A stretch of 64,000 nt of DNA, taken from positions 1,180,501 to 1,244,500 of the forward strand of contig NC_092570.1 of NCBI RefSeq assembly GCF_037975245.1. Direction: 5' to 3'. The notes under the pieces are model-generated. The model saw only the letters and a list, made by a program, of their open reading frames with translations. It made no database searches and was not told the origin of the DNA. Shown in pieces: positions 13,101 through 54,779 of this stretch. This DNA is from Apostichopus japonicus (taxonomy: Eukaryota > Echinodermata > Holothuroidea > Aspidochirotida > Stichopodidae). Position numbers and translations under genes: made by a program. How positions within the stretch are numbered: position 1 is the first letter of the stretch; every line of letters starts with the position of its first letter.

Positions 13101-13419
13101 CAAAATCTGTAATATTTTCATTCATTTTTTATATTGACATTGTCGATGAGATGATATCCCTGTATAGACTTCTTATGAATAAATATGAGGTGCTTTCAAT
13201 GCTGTGAGGCATTTGTAAAAGAGAATTAACCAACTTTGGTGTCAAGATTTTTCTATTTTGACTGATTCCGATATTCTTTATTGACAGATCCAGATGAAGT
13301 ATAAAGCTGTCAGGGCAGAGTCCATGATGGAGAAAAGACAACTAGTGGAGGTTAAAGATGAACTGTCCAAGACTGTAGGAGAACTGCAATCTTCCATCCA
13401 TACACCGAACGCTAACTAA
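994..13419 (+). CDS. XRRA1: XRRA1 orthologue, C-terminal seven exons (5' partial)
   Basis: Spliced gene whose exons are 994-1154, 2394-2606, 4908-5213, 6295-6487, 11043-11152, 11702-11872 and 13288-13419 (stop TAA). Every junction is GT-AG and phases agree, giving about 427 residues. The first two exons carry a leucine-rich repeat (LEYLNLAHNE, then LTQLDIYANPLT). They are followed by PPLLKQYLVDRLGI, a Pro/Ser/Glu-rich linker, FLTQV, FKGYEVFWDAPDDPE, LDRLQKPFEPHQK and a charged, probably coiled-coil end (KAEKLEEVLDQIKNR). The order of these blocks agrees with my recollection of human XRRA1 (about 792 aa), including the PPLLK..L..RLGI, FLTQV, L..LQKP and PP.KT.A..L blocks. The N-terminal LRR exons must lie left of the window. 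The family was named from a link with X-ray response; its molecular role is poorly defined, and the protein is thought to be nuclear/cytoplasmic. Identity is strong; function is not inferable from sequence. Confidence 0.92.
1155..2393. other. XRRA1 intron
   Basis: No coding content. It holds a three-copy tandem repeat at 1513-1611, a short poly(C) run near 1218 and otherwise unique AT-rich sequence. Confidence 0.6.
1513..1611. repeat. Tandem repeat, ~33-bp unit, three copies
   Basis: Three successive copies of GGCATTTTGTGAACTTTTCG followed by ACACATAGATT, with few differences. The style (ATTTTGTGAA.TTTT) resembles the more degenerate arrays at 26440-26830 and 57600-57790. Confidence 0.75.
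2394..2606 (+). CDS. XRRA1: XRRA1 exon b (LRR end and conserved RLGI block)
   Basis: Acceptor TTTTCATAG before 2394, donor AAG|GTAATA after 2606; 71 codons, phase 0 at both ends. It completes the LRR (LTQLDIYANPL) and carries PPLLKQYLVDRLGIRMRRQR, a signature block of XRRA1. Its last 45 bases and donor are repeated twice more just downstream (see the tandem repeat at 2562-2940). Only this first donor keeps the frame; read-through meets a stop at 2703-2705. Confidence 0.92.
2562..2940. repeat. Tandem triplication containing an exon end and splice donor
   Basis: A unit of 128, then 124, then 120 bp starts at 2562, 2690 and 2814, with a truncated fourth start at 2934. Each full unit holds the last 45 coding bases of exon b, the donor AAG|GTAATA (GT at 2607, 2735, 2859), CTCCCACACCTCTCTGCC and a poly(C) run of varying length. 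Only the first donor preserves the protein frame. The copies are nearly identical, so the duplication is recent. Confidence 0.93.
2941..4907. other. XRRA1 intron, remainder
   Basis: No coding exon or known repeat recognised. There are C-rich tracts at about 3523-3535 and G-rich ones at about 3856-3880; otherwise AT-rich unique sequence. Confidence 0.55.
4908..5213 (+). CDS. XRRA1: XRRA1 exon c (Pro/Ser-rich linker)
   Basis: Acceptor CATCCTGCAG before 4908, donor CAG|GTAAAA after 5213; 102 codons in phase 0. The sequence is low in hydrophobic residues and rich in Pro, Ser and Glu, ending LFLTQ. The linker is probably disordered, and the FLTQV junction with the next exon is conserved in the vertebrate protein. 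Confidence 0.9.
5214..6294. other. XRRA1 intron
   Basis: No gene recognised. One poly(C) run near 6084-6096; the rest is unremarkable AT-rich intron. Confidence 0.55.
6295..6487 (+). CDS. XRRA1: XRRA1 exon d
   Basis: Acceptor TTTGTTGCCAG before 6295, donor G|GTGAGT after 6487; 64 codons plus one base. It encodes an acidic start, a PPPRKKEKAER basic patch and FKGYEVFWDAPDDPE, matching the KYHGYEELL..KPDP region recalled for human XRRA1. Confidence 0.9.
6488..11042. other. XRRA1 long intron (4.6 kb)
   Basis: It contains the second R1 repeat copy with its ATT microsatellite (9960-10118), a purine-rich G tract near 9074-9110 and a possible cryptic exon at 8649-8707. Direct joining of exons d and e is in phase and matches the family, so no further XRRA1 exon is required here. 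Confidence 0.55.
9960..10118 (-). repeat. Dispersed repeat family R1 plus (ATT)n, copy 2
   Basis: Contains AATCCATAAGCCCATGCGGG, GTGGTCGCGTAAGCGTCG and AGTAACTGCTGATAATTATT, parallel to copy 1. The opposite strand is open for about 45 codons next to the microsatellite, and copy 3 shows a similar reading (GLWxTTxTSGxFQFN). That similarity follows from the shared DNA and is not taken as a protein. Confidence 0.78.
11043..11152 (+). CDS. XRRA1: XRRA1 exon e
   Basis: Acceptor TTCTTTCAG before 11043, donor AAG|GTAATA after 11152. It takes the single base left by exon d to make Asp, then 36 codons. SLKLAIQHKPVYR and LDRLQKPFEPHQK match the conserved helix and LQKP block of the family. Confidence 0.9.
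11153..11701. other. XRRA1 intron
   Basis: Only AT-rich sequence with a T/A-rich block at 11270-11300; nothing else seen. Confidence 0.55.
11702..11872 (+). CDS. XRRA1: XRRA1 exon f (coiled-coil)
   Basis: Acceptor TTTCCACCAG before 11702, donor GAG|GTTAGT after 11872; 57 codons in phase 0. It begins AKFQPRPPHKTKAEKLEEVL, the counterpart of the vertebrate PPPRKTRAQLLDD block, and continues as a highly charged Lys/Glu-rich helix. Confidence 0.9.
11873..13287. other. XRRA1 intron with a poly(A)-tailed insertion
   Basis: AT-rich; the notable part is 12720-12920, where the signal AATAAATAAA precedes A-rich runs in the manner of a retroposed transcript end. No open frame remains. Confidence 0.55.
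12720..12920 (+). mobile_element. Possible 3' end of a retroposed transcript
   Basis: A TATA/T-rich block is followed by TATACTGGAAATAAATAAAT, then runs of 8 and 13 A separated by GAAAAATG, then CTAACACTAACACACC. Overlapping poly(A) signals about 15 bases before an A tract look like the tail of a reverse-transcribed mRNA or non-LTR element. No protein remnant and no clear target duplication are visible, so an ordinary AT-rich intron is an alternative. Confidence 0.35.
13288..13419 (+). CDS. XRRA1: XRRA1 terminal coding exon
   Basis: Acceptor TTTATTGACAG before 13288; 43 codons then TAA at 13417-13419. The sequence is a charged helix (MKYKAVRAESMMEKRQLVEV) ending IHTPNAN. An AATAAA lies only 16 bases past the stop (13435-13440), and a better supported one occurs at 15420. 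Confidence 0.88.
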   Translation: MQMKYKAVRAESMMEKRQLVEVKDELSKTVGELQSSIHTPNAN

Positions 13420-15440
13420 CGAATAATGACTACAAATAAAACATTCCGTCCAAATCACATCATCACACCTTGCTATCCGTCTGTTGCTGTTACAGTGGTG
13501 AAATATCATTGGCCTTACATACATATGGTTCCCTCTTTTTTTCTCTTAACTGTGCATAGTTTCATCGTATTTCTTGGTACTATTTTCTTTAAATTACTTA
13601 CCCACTATGTAAGATGCTTCCAAATGCCTATTTTAAGCCTTATTATTTTAAGGGGGGTGGGGGGGGGGCCTCCTTTGATTTTGTAAGATTCACTTTGTCC
13701 CTTTGAAGGGATTTTATCAAGTGCTGTACAACTTCCCATCACTTAGTTTTCCACTTATATCACAGTGTATTGTTCCATGGAAGTGCTCCATGGTGTTTCT
13801 GGTGACTAGAATGGTGCTTTCAACTGGTATTTAGTATTAATTTAATCTAATACTTGGAGGTAATAAGTTATACATTACTTCTCATTCCTTGCTGAAGGCA
13901 AACAGAATTGATGGTGATTGCGTGTGTGTGTGTGACGACCTGGCTTGTAAACATAAATTCACAAAGTAGAGGTTGGATGAACTCCATATGTAGTAAATTG
14001 ATCCAACTTATGTAGTGGAAGAACCCTATTGTTGCCGCAGAGTTCAGAGGTCATTTGAGGTCAACGCTGGTTGAAGTTTGAAAATATTCTAAGCTCTCAA
14101 AATGGAAAGCTTGAGATAACATGAATCCAACTTATTGAGTACATGAACCCTTTTGTTTCTGTGGAGGTTAAAGGTCATTTGAGGTGGTCAGTGGTCAAAA
14201 TGTGAAGTTAAATAACTAACCCAACCACAGTATTGGTGAAAACTGTAGTTGGGTGACTGTTGCCCAGTAATGTGTACTATCTGCCTCAAGGCATAACAAG
14301 TACTGACAGATTTAATCCTTCACAAGGTTGCACAGGTCACGATGGCTTTCCTGTTGAGGAGGGGTTAGGAGTATGGCAGTCTTCCTCAGTTTCATATTGT
14401 ATATGGGCTAGGGACCTGTTACATTACACACTAAGGGCTACTTGAAAGTTTGACCATATTGTTCACCATTTCTGAAACTATTTTAAGTCCCAGTTCTATA
14501 TTTCAGAAACAAACGTTCCCCAAGTTATTATGCATTTGTTTGCTATCAAATGTTCATGGTAATTCCACCCAGTGCACTATGCTATGTCTCTTATTAGCAT
14601 ACTTTGATTAGAACATTTCGTTTCGAGACAAGCAGAGGTTTTTGACAGCTGGATATACGTCCTGTCAATGAACTGATTTGGCATGAAAAAGATCCATCTC
14701 ATGTTCAAAGTATCCATTAACCTTAAACATATTAGAAGCAAATGTTATCCTTCTCTAACGACTCTATGCAGCTAAGGAATGGTTAGAAGTACTTAATTCC
14801 TTTGTTATGGAAAGGTTTATTCTAAATAAATGCAATACTTTTGTGGTTCTATAATAAAGTGGATGTATTTTTTATGCAAGTATTTAAAGAGTTTTTATGA
14901 GTTTTCTGCAAGCTGTTAAATTCTTTTCTAAAAGGTAAGCAGAGGTTGGGGTTGAACCAGGGACCTTCTGGTGCCCATTTTTCTTTACTGCAACTAGACC
15001 ATTGGGTGGGATCTTGATCGCTTTTCAAATATTTAAAGATCCAGTTGTTTGGACTGTTTTCATAAAACATTTTCTCCACTGATCCTTGTCAGGGAGAGGG
15101 GTGCCGGTGAAGTCCATTCAGTTATTTTTGCATTCACACACAGGAGAGTAAATTACAGAGTATTCAAAATATTGACAAATTGTTTTGATAATCGTCATGT
15201 TTAATATAAGTTTTCTAGTTATTGACGTCAAACCTGAACGTCTTCCATCTCCTCACCTTGATGTGGTTTTTATTCATACATAAAAAAAAAAAAAAGCTCA
15301 AATTTATCAGGGATATGTATTCCGTCCAAGTTACCAGAAAAATTCAGGTCCTTGTATGAAAGAAAAAGTATTATTATTATTATTGCATTCCAGTTATAAT
15401 TGTAAATAAGAGTATGTGAAATAAACATTTGACAAAGAAA
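13420..15440 (+). other. Probable XRRA1 3' UTR and flank
   Basis: After the stop there is no long conserved frame. AATAAA occurs at 13435-13440 and 15420-15425. The second is followed within 70 bases by a T-rich block (15464-15486) of the kind found downstream of cleavage sites, so it is the best candidate 3' end. The interval also holds a G run near 13650, a TG microsatellite at 13921-13934 and a tandem repeat at 13990-14215. Confidence 0.5.
13990..14215. repeat. Tandem repeat R2 with AGGTCA half-sites, two copies
   Basis: Two related units of about 128 bp share ATCCAACTTAT, a GAACCC-T-TTGTT block and AGGTCATTTGAGGT. Related sequence in inverted orientation is present at 54110-54470 (TGACCTCAAATGACC). 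AGGTCA is the nuclear-receptor half-site, but the spacing varies and no regulatory role is shown. Confidence 0.65.
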
Positions 15441-18400
15441 AAAGAACGAATACTCATTTCAATCTTTCTTTTGTTTTTTTCTTGTCTCCAAATTATATCC
15501 TGTACAATTTATTTTCAGATTAATTTAAAAATTGGAAACAAAAGTAGAAAGATTTTTTTTTTTTTGTAAATGTTGATACACACCAATGATACCATAGTAC
15601 ATAATAACATCTTCATTAGTCATCAACAGGACATGTTATTTGTTAATTTTCTCTCTTTTTTGTATGTCTAGGTTTTGGGACAAATATTAAAGCAAAAAGT
15701 AAGGGAAGAAATATATATATGTATACCGTTAACAAGTGTAGGCTTATATACTTTAATAACAATCTCAATGGTACATTATAAGATACTGATCACACAATCA
15801 TGTCGACTGCAGAAACTGCAGTGAGAAAATTAATGGGACTTAAAAAACAAAACCAATACTGTTTCTTAAATTAAGAGATGCATCCAGACGTAAAATAATA
15901 TATTTTTGTGTCCGACCAATTGGAAATTATTTCAAAATACATCTTGCTCAATATATTAATGATAAATGAAAGAATGTCTTCCACTGTTACTACTAATCGC
16001 ATTTTATTCCACTTGATCCTTTGGGTCAAATTCATTAAGAAATATTCTTTCTAACTGAATTTATAACAACAAAAAAAGACCACTTTCATTACCACTTATC
16101 TTAGAGTTTTAATAATCAAACTGAAGCCAATGATATCTTTGGCATAAAGAACAATTTCCTTCCGTTACCACTTGCCAAGATGTTTCCTTGCCCAAGAATG
16201 TCCAAGATTACCTTTCTTTTTCTACAAGGAAAGGCTTTTATATATTAGGAGATCCTTGCAAGATCCACTGTTTTCAAAAGACCCCCTCAAAGCCCCCCTC
16301 CCGACCCACCCCCTGCAAAGAAAAGGAAACACAGCAGTCAGTATACGGAAATTTATTTTTAAATTCTCCTGTACATGTAAATGACCTGTGATGTGTATGC
16401 ACACCTCAAGGATAATCATTCATTCAAACCTATTCTCTCCCTTATTATAACAACAACCTAAAATAATGTCTATGGCAGAAAAGCAGATATGAAGCAATCA
16501 TTGTTGCTTGTATTTTGAATGTTACAACTCTGCTAATACCACTACCCTAATGGACAAACGTTCTTGTACGTCTGGGTTTATATCAGATAGGACGCTAACC
16601 GTTGAAGTCCAAACATTGACTGTTACTACATAAGAACATATTGCATTATTGAATCAAACAAAATGAAATTGTTTACTGACTTAGTCTTTTGGATTTTCTC
16701 ATTGAACCATCAGATCATCATTTTTTATCTCCCCCTCCCCACCACACCATTATGTACAGCATTTATTGCAAAGATTATAGAGAAATTGAACCAACCAATG
16801 TCAGCACAATCAATTCAATTACAATATCCAAGGTGATTTCATAAGCTGTCTCACTTGATGGGTGTGTAGAGATTTTCTTTTTATCTGTCACGTGTCCACT
16901 TTAAGCAGCCCCTTGCATTGTCACAACCTGGGGCTAGCATGATTCACCATAAAAGAAAATGTAAGGTTCATGACAACATCAAATTTCATCTTTTTTTTTC
17001 TCATCGGGAGCATATAAATTAGACAAACGCTGCTAAGGTTTTGCAAATGAAACAATAGAACAATACACTAAAAGTTTGCGAGAAACAAAATTCTCTTCAC
17101 TGAAAGAAATTTTTTCATAAATCACAAATTAGGAGCTGACAATTTATTGTAACTACACAGATATTTTACACTGAGAATGGGCCCGCAGCAAGCTTTTCAA
17201 ATTTGGGAGGGGCAGAGTGTTGTTTGGAGGGGCAATAGTTTTGTTTGAGGGGGGCATTTGCATGGATCCAACGCAGGGGTCTATTATTGAAACCATACAT
17301 TTGAACAAAAATTGTGGATGATCAGGGCATAATCGAATTGGGGGGGGGGGCGTTGCCCCATAATGCACACCTGGGGCTATGGCTACGGGCCTGATTGAGA
17401 ACCAGCATCAAACTACTGTGAAAACACTAAACACCTTGGTGCGAGTAATACAAAATTACAACTGAAGATAAAATTATACCTTTGAAATTAGATGTCTCCC
17501 ATAGAATAGTTTAATACTTCTTTCATACACAATATTAAATCATCGGCTGAAAATAACTTTGCAATGTCTACTCTTGCATTTCTCCATGTCTCATCATGAA
17601 CTCAATGGAAAGGCAACTTAATGTACCATAAAAACACTATGATCATAGAAGAACTGAGATTTTCAAATTGTGCTTCCAGAAAATCATTTCATTTTTAAAT
17701 TTTTCAATAAAACATTAACTAAAGGATATAAATGAAATATTACTTGGAAGTAATTTCGGGGAATAGATCAAAAATATATTTGACAATAAGGGACAAAAGG
17801 CTTCAACAGAAAGCAGGCAAAGAATTAATTTGTAGAACAGAAATGGTAACATACAGGCATTTGTCTAAGGAAGCAAATTTAGAGTGAATAAAACTTGACC
17901 ATAAATGACTACAGGCAATGGGCCTGGTTGACTTCTTCTGACTGTAATTTATTTACATCTAACTCCAACATTCTACGGACATCACATTCTGTGCCCACCC
18001 AGCCCCAATGTTACTCTCATTTTGCCTTCCTTCCTTCCACCCACCTCCCTCTCCCCCTCCACCCACCCACCTCCCTCTTCCCCTCCCCCTGACCCCCACC
18101 AATTTTGAAATGTCTGGCTACACCAATGTGTGATTGTAATAGCAATCCCTGGACAAGATAAGTTACTTTAAATATGTAAACGGTGCAAAAACAACTCTTT
18201 AACTAAACAAAATATTTATTTCCTTGTCAGAATCAGGGATGTTATACGATAACATGTTATATTTGTAAATTAATAAACCCAACACATTCTGATATCATTT
18301 CATTGTGATAAATATTCATAGTTTAATACCAGAACCATCCAAAAATGAATATATGTATATATACAATTCAGTAGCAGGCATTGCTTTCATCAAGGGTTTA

Positions 18401-21400
18401 CACATATTCATATCTTTTACAGATAAATACATATTCACAGTGAAGCACTGCATATTCATAGATTATAAGCCATTTCCACCACCCCCCACCCCACCAACAC
18501 ATCTCTCTCTCCCCTTAAGAAAATTAGATACGTAATCTAAACATGTTTGCTTTATTTCTAACATTTTTTAGCAGGAAAATAACCGTTTGACTAAAACAAC
18601 AGTTGACGTATCATTTGAAAATGGTAAAACTTCTCTTTTGGTGACATTCCTAACAATGTGATCATTTTTTGCATCCAAATTTCTCATTCATCATATGTAG
18701 TCATTGCACTAACATTGGGCAATTCAGAAAGAAAAAGAAAATAAAAGCCAGAATACTTTCTTGGTTAATATGACAGAAAAGTGAAAATAGAGAAAGAAAA
18801 TGATACAGATAATAATAATAATAATAACGACTATTATTAATAACATAAAATGGTGAGGTAAACCTAACATACTATACTAAATTCACTGCTCATCAGTAGA
18901 AACACAATATACAGATGCTAATTCATTAACATAATCTACAATTTCAAAATAGTTTCTCTGTCTGGAAGAAAGCAATATTATAACAATATTATCTTTTTTT
19001 CTAAATTGTAATTTTTCTTGTTTTTACTATCTCTCTCTCTCTTTGACGCCAGTCTCGACCATAAAACAAATTAGGAGCGACAGATTCGTTGATCGATTTT
19101 CAAAATACCGCCCTCCAGCTTGAAGAAAATGTCTTATTTTAAGGACGAGTAGAACCAGCCATCAACAACCATGATCTTTACAAGTGATGGAGATGCTAAT
19201 GCAATACAACTTCCAAACTGGTTCAATACCCAATACAATTTCATGTTGCTAAGGAGACTGGACTATCTCTGGTGTTCCTTAACACAAAATAAATTGAGGA
19301 CTTGATCAAGTCTAAAACAACTCACAGCGTTTGTAGTGCTAGAAATGTTGGCCATTGTTTTTATAGTCCAAATACAGCCATTTTACAGTTACAATTTGCT
19401 GTTTACGTAACCTTTTGTGTGTTCTAATATGATGAAAATATGAATTGAAGAACAAAGTGGAGAGATAGAGAGAGAGTGTCCTGGTGACGCTATCACAAAC
19501 CACAAATCTACCAATTGACCGACTTTCTCCTGTCATTTTTTGGGGTCGTTAAGGGTCAGAGCGTTGCGTCAAGCATGCTGGGTCATTCTCTTAGTGTCTG
19601 TCCATAGATGCTTGTAACAGTTAAAGCTTAATTGCAAATGTTTCTATTTTGATAAGAATCAGGAATAACTTGGGTCCAACACTGAAGGTAACAATGCCAA
19701 ATCTCTCTACACATGAAGATTAGATAATGATAAAAAAAATATATAAAAATTAGAAAAAAACACCACCAGTGAGGTCACAACGGTAAACAACCAAGCTATG
19801 TGACTGGACTAGAAATTTTATATATGATAATAGAATATTTTCCTTGTTTCAGACAAATTTTATATATGATAAACAGAATTATTACCTTTTTTTTGTGTTT
19901 GTAAGACAAAGTGGTGGTAATTGGCAACCATTGCACAAGAAAATAGTGACCACTACCTGTCCAACAGAACATTTATACCTCCATGTACAGTTAAATACCA
20001 ATTCATCTACGATACGTTAAACAGATTGTACCTAACATTTGTTGTGACCTTATGGCATTTCTTCTTTAGCAAACAAAAAGTAAAGAGCCCCACTCAACCC
20101 CGCAATGACTAACGGGATAGGTGAAGTCATTTCCAAGTCCAAATGTTAGGGAAATATTATGATTCAGTGGCATAACTAGACCGGTGAGGCCTCCCGCGGG
20201 CCTGGCACTGGTAGGGCCCGGTGACAAGTATTGGGGAATAGATAATGGATATCAAATGAAATCCTCTCCTCCACAGAGTAAACTTGTGACAGCAACATTC
20301 GTGTGTACAGAGGTGTCCAATTTCAAAACTTTCTCAGCCTAGCCCAAACACCATGGTTGTGATTGGATGGATGTGGACTCTCCTTTACCGCACTGTTGCT
20401 CCTTCTTATGCCATTCTAAGGATTCCTCACACACTACAGACTAAATTTAGATCCGATCGGCTAAATCTGTCTTATGCAGCGCAAGACCAATGTTGAAAAG
20501 GAAAATGGGTCGTTGTAGAGTCACTGAGCTTGCTAATGGAAAACAACTCATCGATATGCCACCTGATGTCTACTTAAGAGAGTTTTTACGCTACTAGTAA
20601 CACAGTATTCTTGAATTTCCCTTTCCTTTTGAACACCACAAGATTAAATAGCCGACACCTGCATGATACCAATCAGAAGAAAAAACACAGCATAGTCGAT
20701 TCTAGGTGTCGCACAGACGAAATAGTAGTAGACTTTCTCTTAACTGAAAATAATTTGGAAAAATAATTTCTCTAAACTTAAGTGTTAAGTTGTTCATTAA
20801 AAATAAAAATAAAAAGTCTCGATAAATGACTTTACTTTTGTTTCTCCTCTCTCTTGCTAGTCCCTCTCTGTAAACCAACCATTAATTACTTTGCTATCAC
20901 CTTTAAAATAAAGTGGAGGCACTAGCTAGGCATCAATGTTATTCTGGAGGGTACGCAAATGGCGAGATGCAAAAGAACTCGAAAGAACTATAAAAGGAGG
21001 TAAGGAGAGCATTGTTCGGATTGAAGCAGCATTCCATGTTGACGATGCTGAAGAGATCTTTTTTCCTTCCATAATCTCATTTCAGTGGCTCGTAATAGTG
21101 TTCACGTATCACGTTCACATTTCATTCCATAGGATCAGGCAAAGTTGTCTTCTAATTGCTGTTCCTCGTTTTGGCCTAACATGTGATGCACACTTAATGA
21201 CAAAAAAGTGTCTGGGTGAGAGATTTACCAGCGTTGAATGGAAACGTCACTTATACGCTAGTTTAACCATCTGTGAGTGATAAAAAGCTGTATTGTGGGA
21301 TTCTTAAGATAGCACTTACAGATTTTTACTCTGCTTTGATTAAGAGCTAATTGGTATTCTGTAGGATTGGTAAATTTTGACAGCAAACCTGGTGATGAAC

Positions 21401-23547
21401 CCCAAATAGCTGCCTTAGAAAAAAAACCAAACCCTTACAACCTGATGAGAATTGAGAGAGAATGGGCATTTGTGAATTGAGCATTGCTCATGTAAAGCTT
21501 AAACTTTTCTTGGCAGAGGAAACAAAACTGAATTCAAAACATGCTTCCTGCTTCTTCCGTTTCTCCTCATCCTCCTTCCCTCCTCCTTCCCTCCTCCTCA
21601 TCCTCAACATATTGAATATTCATCCAACATTCTTCACCATTCAAAGTAACACTGTTCTCTATTACAGAGAACTCCATGGCAAAACCAAATGTTTTCACGG
21701 TCTCTAGAAAAAGTTTTTGTTTGCATTCCAGTTGCGACTGAGTAACGGAACAAACCGGACATCCTCGAGCGCCGAATGACTCCATTAATCCTAAAAGATT
21801 TAAATCTTGTCAAACTATCGCGACCGATCCATCACTCAACACCTTCTCTGGTGCAGGTTGACCAAGACAGTGGTGTAAGACCCTGGTCTTTGGGGTTTCT
21901 GTGAGGTACAGACTACTTTCCTCAACCACAGAGGAGAACTGCATGAAACTTCAAAGGATGGCTACAGCCTATTGTAGAAGAAAAAAAATATCAATCATCA
22001 AATGGGAAAGAAAAATATATCTCAAATGGCAAATAATATCTTTGAATAATCAAATTGACAATTTTTTCTTAATTCTCCTTTTTCTTTTTCTATTCCTTTC
22101 TTATATAAAATCAAAGTTATCTTTGAAAGAGATTAGAAGATCAAACTTAGCCTAGGTTGAAATTATGAAGAAATTATGCAAATAGGAATCTTCCACTTCA
22201 ATCATAGGAAAGTTAAGCTTGGAAGTAATATCAGCTCATCACAATAAAGCAACAGAACAAACTAGCTGGTTGCATTTATTAGTAATAGGTACGAATCCAA
22301 ATGCTACTTCTCTACCAGGATGACTCCAGTCACCAAGGTAATGGTTTGTGCAGGCACTACAGTGTATCGCCTCTCCACAGAGCACTACAATCAGCTGATT
22401 ACCAGCTTAACACAAACCCGGCCCGATTCTTATATTCAAATGAGCTAGGCCTACAAAAATCTGCTCGAAATATTGCAAAGTCTGGATTCAAAGAGTCCTT
22501 TCTCAAGAGATTGTTGTTGTATTAACACTTAACTGGTGCACTAGTGCATCAAGCTACCAATAGCTGTGGCATTCACATCCTTACATGGTACCATGTCACC
22601 ATGGAAACAAGAAAAACCAGCAGCAAGTTTTGTTTTCTTATTAAGCTTGAGCTCTTTCAAATACCAGGCAGTGTCAACCCTTCTTTTTACTCATTATTTG
22701 GCCAAGGGCAAGAAATTTATCTTCCTAGATTAAGGGGTTGGGGGAGAGGAGGGGGGAGGGGCAGGAGGGAAACAACCATATTATGGGTATAACATCACAT
22801 GTTTTGTGACCATGATTTTTGTCTTTGTATAAACATAAGCATTTCCCTTAATGATATGCAGAATGTAACATAATTGTAACATGTCATTGTTAAAAATAAA
22901 TAAATAAATAAATAAGTGAATGAACAAGTGTGAACTTCTATTATTCCCAATCAAATATTAACAACCTCAGCGAGTTTTCACATTAGATGCTCTCTTCAAT
23001 TTCCAACTTCCTTAACTTAACGCAGCCACATACTATAACAAAACGATGGATGTTTTTTCCATTATAGCATTTCAAATTTGTGGTCAGTAATATAAATCAA
23101 ATGTATATAATAAGAGCAACCAAAATCATTTCCGCAGAGGAGAATGCTCTATTTTGAAGCAACAACTCCCAAATTTGTCAAGGTCCTTTTTATATCTACC
23201 ATTTTTCATTTTCATCCAGAAAAACTGAACCAAGATCTTCAATTTCAAAAGTAATCGTACGGTAACAAGTCGATTCTCGTTCTCGACAACTGTTAAATCT
23301 TGGCACAAATTTTTGTAGAGAAATGGTACAATTTGGCAATGCTTTTAAGGATATCCGTTTCATTTTAATTAATCAGAACACTATCTCGCACGGTAGTTCA
23401 AACAGACTACAGTGGTGCGAAGAATTGCAGAAAATAAAACCAAAAATCCACTGTGTAGATTCTTGTACTCCCCATCCCAACAATGTAAACTGCTACTTTG
23501 AGAAGGCTGTTAGTCAGCAGATGTGACACGCAAGAAGACTGTTTCAC
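15441..23547. other. Convergent interval: possible kinase 3' UTR and intergenic DNA
   Basis: No recognised coding exon on either strand. It lies between the end of XRRA1 and the kinase stop at 23548, and some of it should be the minus-strand kinase 3' UTR; several TTTATT sites (AATAAA on the minus strand) exist but none stands out. Repeats inside include a G-rich element (17170-17395), an ATA microsatellite (18809-18842), CT repeats (19028-19041), an AATA repeat (22889-22914) and C/CT-rich tracts near 18000-18090. Short open frames here show no family match. Confidence 0.5.
17170..17395. mobile_element. Short G-rich inverted-repeat element
   Basis: It begins AATGGGCCCGCAGC and ends GGCTATGGCTACGGGCCTGA, imperfect inverted copies of GGCCCGTAGC. 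Inside are repeated GAGGGG(C) blocks and a run of 10 G. Non-autonomous elements with GGCCCGTAGCC ends and poly(G) interiors are common in marine invertebrates. No coding capacity, and no target duplication checked with confidence. Confidence 0.5.
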
Positions 23548-53616
<30,069 letters not shown>

Positions 53617-54109
53617 GAAGAATTCTCCTTCATTTCAACCAATAATTGTTCAAATTCATTGAGTCCCACCAAACCATATAGCTTGCTGATCTCACATAGC
53701 TTCAATCCTAGTTAAGGTGAGAGAAGAACAAAAAAAAAATGGTATGTGAGAGGAAAAGTCATTACTAGTTGCTTCCTACTGCAGGTGGTTAACATTTCAT
53801 ACAATGACTCATGAACTAGAAATCCAGTTAGCTTTGTGATTCCTTGCCATATGTTTTACTCAAAATTCAAAATAACTATCTCACTAATGTAGAGCAAGTG
53901 AGTTAAATTTGTGAAAGAATTAAGTGAGAACCAGAAGAGATTTGTGACAATCCCTTGTGGGCATCAACCATGTCAAAATTTTAAACCAAAAATGTTTAAA
54001 TATCAAGAAAGAACAGTATTCCTATGTAAAATGTAGACATTGTTTATACACAGTGAAATTTTTTTGAGAAATTGGCCAATTTCCCACCATTTGAGATAAC
54101 AATTTGACC

Positions 54110-54470
54110 CCTTCAAACGGTTTGGCCCATTTCAGACCTGTTGACCCCTTGAGGCTCAGAGGGGGGGGGTGATAGGTGGCTTAAGTGCACATTTAAAGCA
54201 AGAGCATGACCTCTGAAGCTCTAAGTTTGGAGTTATCATGTTAAAATGGTTTTCAGACTTTGATGCCTGTTGACCTCATGTCAACTACAAATTCAATAGG
54301 GTTCTTGTTGTACTCAACAAGCTCAATCTCATCTACATACCATGTATGAAGTTCAACAAAGATATGCTTTTTGAGTTATCATGTTCACAAAGTTTTCAGA
54401 CTTTGACCTCTATTGACCTCAAATGACCATTCAACTTCACTTTTTGAGTTACCATGTTTACAAGCAAGTG
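54110..54470. repeat. Repeat R2 with TGACCT half-sites, inverted relative to 13990
   Basis: Two to three degenerate units with GAGTTATCATGTT, TTTTCAGACTTTGA and TGACCTCAAATGACC, ending next to an AC run. It is the inverse of the 14.0-14.2 kb repeat. TGACCT/AGGTCA repeats look like nuclear-receptor half-sites, but their density here follows from the repeat unit itself. Confidence 0.65.
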
Positions 54471-54779
54471 TCACATACATACACACACACTCCATCACCA
54501 TCGTGTAGATTCCTATTGCCTATTAATAACGATAGTAGGTTGGCGTCGAGTTTAACAGTTTGGTAGAAGGTTGGCATAGTTAAGTGATTAATATAATATA
54601 AATTATATTAATTCACTAAATTATAATACTGTAGGATAAGGATGTCAATTGTCGTTCTCAAAATAATTTTACAACAACTGTTTAAATCGTCGACAAGTGG
54701 GAAATGATCCAGATCATTCTGACTGGCATTGTGTACTGACATTGACTTGGCTATGTCTAACTTGTTAGGCTCCATTGTT

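Noticed and set aside
20165-20230. GTGGCATAACTAG / GGGCCCGGTGAC segment as a transposon end
   Set aside because: Resembles a common marine-invertebrate repeat start, but no second terminus was found nearby.
20936-21280. 114-codon plus-strand frame
   Set aside because: No recognisable motif, no codon pattern or splice context, and antisense to the probable kinase 3' region.
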